Source: Phoronis australis
Taxonomy: Eukaryota; Phoronida; Phoronidae
DNA: 64,000 nucleotides
Assembly: GCA_002633005.1 (NCBI GenBank)
Contig: NMRA01000314.1
Coordinates: 62,001-126,000 of the forward strand
Direction of reading: 5' to 3'
The notes below the pieces were generated by a model that was not told the DNA's origin, did not search any database, and saw only the letters and a list, made by a program, of their open reading frames with translations. Position numbers and translations under genes: made by a program. Positions 61,804 through 64,000 of the stretch are shown here, piece by piece. The first letter of the stretch is position 1. Each line of letters opens with the position of its first letter.

Positions 61804-61960
61804 ATTGGCTATGCCTGCTTATTGTTCACCACAATAACGTCCTATTTCAGATCATTAGAGTGAACAGCAGCTATACACGGAGTCTGATAACATTCTAAAG
61901 GAGAGGACAGCGACCGGTGATCACCCAGCGTCTCATATTTGAACGGACATAAAACGCAAC

Positions 61961-62488
61961 ATGAAAAATTTAATACGATCCGTTTTACCGCTGATCTCCA
62001 TCTGCCAGCTGGTGCACGTGGCGAATAGCGCGCCATTTTTCACAAAAGTTCCACAGCACTCGATAATGGGTTTCGTAGATATACTCAAAGACTTTTCAAG
62101 TCGACATCCACATACCAAGGAACTAGACCAACGTCCGGAACAACCACAAGAAATGGGTCCCAAACAGGACGAATATGGCGCTAAAGACATGCTGTATCCT
62201 ATCCTAGTCAGCAGTAAGGCAGAAGAGAGATTTGAACCTTTAAGTCAAAGAACTCTTTTTGGGCAAAAGCTGAGTAAACCCTCCGAGGCAAACCAAGATG
62301 TAGAAAACCTGTATGATATACCAAACGATAAACGGGATTATGGAATCGGCGGCGGCAGATTCGGTAAGCGCAAGTCCCCAACGAAGAAGACCCCCCGATC
62401 GCGTTATTTTTACGGAGGAGGCCGTTTCGGACGATCAGTGGCTAATTTTGATCACGTTGACCCTGAAACGGAAGAGGCGTTCGACTGA
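61961..62488 (+). CDS. RFamide-type neuropeptide precursor with two GGGRFamide peptides
   Basis: A 175-residue secreted precursor in one coding exon. Residues 1-24 are a signal peptide (core VLPLISICQLV, predicted cleavage after ANSA). A 100-residue spacer follows, then NDKR (122-125), DYGIGGGRF (126-134), amide-donor G135 and cleavage site KR (136-137). A basic linker ends RSR (146-148), then YFYGGGRF (149-156), G157 and R158, and an acidic tail (159-175). Expected products are DYGIGGGRFamide and YFYGGGRFamide, secreted signals that would act on GPCRs. The ATG is the first in the exon, with none in the predicted 5' UTR after acceptor CCTATTTCAG (61850). Length and layout fit neuropeptide precursors. 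It lacks the C-terminal cysteine pair of luqin-type precursors, and I cannot place it in a named family. Confidence 0.88.
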   Translation: MKNLIRSVLPLISICQLVHVANSAPFFTKVPQHSIMGFVDILKDFSSRHPHTKELDQRPEQPQEMGPKQDEYGAKDMLYPILVSSKAEERFEPLSQRTLFGQKLSKPSEANQDVENLYDIPNDKRDYGIGGGRFGKRKSPTKKTPRSRYFYGGGRFGRSVANFDHVDPETEEAFD

Positions 62489-63551
62489 TCATGATATCTA
62501 TAAACATCCGCTTTAGTCCTGTTACATACTTCAGTTTTTGGATTGTTTCGCACACCAATCTGGTTGTTACCCGTTAGCGCGAATTCCCACAGGACAAAAC
62601 TTCAATCTGTACTTCCGTCCTTTGGACAGTTTTCAGTGTTTTTACAGTGCCAAGATAAACAGTCTTCTTCACGAGCTGCATCGTCGTTCTCCGCTAGGTG
62701 CGTTCTGGGCGCAGTTGCTTCTCACAAGTGGTTTGGTTTCCCCATGATCTATAAGATGAATATCACCTTTTGTCACAAATTACAATTTTTAGTTTTCAAA
62801 CAACAAGTTTAATTGGCTTGAAGCTGCTCATGAGGAACTCAAACACACTGTTCGGACTAAAAGTGCGATGTTTTGAGAGAAAAATGGATGTTTGTAAGAC
62901 ACGAATTGTGGTCTGTTAGACAGCAAACGCCTGGCTGTTTCCAGGAGAAAATGTGCTGTTGGCGAGAATGTCCACGTGAACAGTGAAGAAAGAAGGAGAA
63001 GTGAATTGACGAACTCAGTGTATACATGCATGGCACAGTTACGTAAGAAACAACTGAGACAACTGAGGAAACAAGCTTTCAATTTCTCAATAAGACGTTC
63101 TAACAATGTGTAAGCCGACATGAAAAGAGATACAGCGCACTTGACGGGCCGACATTGGCAAGCAACATCGTGGAGTAACATGGACATGCGTCGACCGGGA
63201 TTTTAAAAGACAAGATTGCTACTTGTGCAGTCCAAAGGAAATTTACTTTTGAAATTGTCTGTGCATGTCGTTGGAGGTCACGTCAGTAATTACACAATAT
63301 ATTAAGGATACTTGGGGGAATACTTGCCGGTATTGCGTCAAACGTCAAAGGTCATGATGTCCTCTTCATTCAGTTAAAAATTATGAAACGAGTTCCAACA
63401 CAAGCTAGTTATGAGTATGACAAACTTTGATTTCAATCGTGCCAATCAATCCTTAGCTGGCAAGAGTTCCGGTAATTTTCAGCTTAAATGGAAGCTATGG
63501 TTGAATTTCTTTTAATGTAAAAATTGTAAATTTTTCATTTGTATAGAATCC

Positions 63552-63557
63552 AATAAA
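63552..63557 (+). terminator. Candidate polyadenylation signal of the RFamide gene
   Basis: AATAAA followed by a T-rich stretch (GTTTTCTTTCC), about 1.06 kb after the stop codon. I saw no earlier AATAAA between. It implies a long 3' UTR. Confidence 0.4.
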
Positions 63558-63715
63558 GTTTTCTTTCCGCATTGACCCTGTCTACGAGTATAGATGTTAA
63601 TATATTGTTCTTGTGTCTCATAACCAACTGGAAAACGCGTCATATATGTGAAGCTTTTCCTTAGTAGGGAGGAAGGAGAAGACAAAACAAATGTGAGCTC
63701 AACCCCAGGTCCCCG

Positions 63716-63832
63716 GTCGACTCCAGTTTTGCCTGCACCACCACCCAATGTCGTCCTGAGGTGGACAGCAGTTTTACGCCCCTCCATCCCCAGTCGACAC
63801 CCCGTTTTACCTCTACCAGCATTTCCGTCGAC
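63716..63832. repeat. Degenerate GTCGAC-centred tandem repeat
   Basis: GTCGAC or GTGGAC recurs at 63716, 63761, 63793 and 63827. The first three are followed by AGTTTTGCC, AGTTTTACG or CGTTTTACC within about ten bases. This is a decayed minisatellite, period about 32-45. Confidence 0.5.
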
Positions 63833-64000
63833 ACTATCGAGAAAACGCTTCCACTCCCTTGCTCGCTTTAGCCGTCCCGTGGGGAGTTGAGAGGGAGGCT
63901 CAAACTAGTTCGACTTCGCCAAACTCGTTTGCTTTCGTGGTCCCAAAACCAGGTTCCTCCAGTCATCCCGGTCGTCGCCACTTTTGCACCTACCTCGCCA

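Larger units (their letters stand above)
57454..61850 (+). other. Inferred 5'-UTR intron of the RFamide precursor gene
   Basis: Bounded by GTTAGT and CCTATTTCAG. It contains a nested MITE pair at 58.6-58.9 kb, a tandem 18-bp homeodomain-like repeat (60745-60798) and a motif cluster close to the acceptor (61751-61803). No coding sequence is recognised. Confidence 0.4.
62489..64000. other. RFamide gene 3' UTR and flank
   Basis: Probable 3' UTR to about 63,575. Beyond it, 63716-63832 has a degenerate GTCGAC-spaced repeat. Nothing else is recognised up to the window edge. Confidence 0.5.

Noticed and set aside
1-64000. CRISPR array, rRNA genes, or bacterial operons
   Set aside because: No spaced direct-repeat arrays of CRISPR type, no rRNA similarity, and gene structure is clearly eukaryotic with introns.

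Overview
This is animal nuclear DNA: intron-rich and AT-leaning, with two convincing protein-coding genes scattered among decayed transposable elements. The gene content (a Wnt9 ligand and an RFamide-type neuropeptide precursor) and the repeat mix (tRNA-headed SINEs, a Penelope-like fragment, TTAA-type and hAT-like DNA elements) suggest a bilaterian, most likely a marine invertebrate. I cannot fix the phylum from sequence alone. There are two N characters; one of them joins two contig ends that overlap.

Layout. 1-2807 is the upstream flank of Wnt9. 2808-18450 holds a complete four-exon Wnt9 gene on the + strand. Its first coding exon is a 77-bp signal-peptide exon, and the introns are 6.3, 7.7 and 0.5 kb. 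Intron 1 carries a decayed TTAA-flanked THAP transposon with long inverted ends. Intron 2 carries the duplicated contig end at the N. About 18.5-57 kb looks gene-poor. It holds an hAT-like element with a tandemly duplicated left end (21,998-23,441), nested inverted repeats (24.1-24.9 kb), small MITE-like families, a LINE remnant (47.6 kb), a Penelope-like GIY-YIG fragment (50.1-50.5 kb), SINE heads (52.5-52.8 kb) and a GC-rich element (52.9-53.3 kb).

From 57.1 to 63.6 kb I infer a second + strand gene. A promoter with CRE, CCAAT, TATA and Inr motifs and a short non-coding exon (57,411-57,453) is spliced over 4.4 kb to an exon starting at 61,851. That exon encodes a 175-residue secreted precursor with two amidated peptides ending in GGGRFamide.

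The two genes look independent: one is a developmental signalling ligand, the other a neuropeptide. The most novel material is the GGGRFamide precursor with its inferred distal promoter. The structures of several of the transposable elements are the next most interesting.
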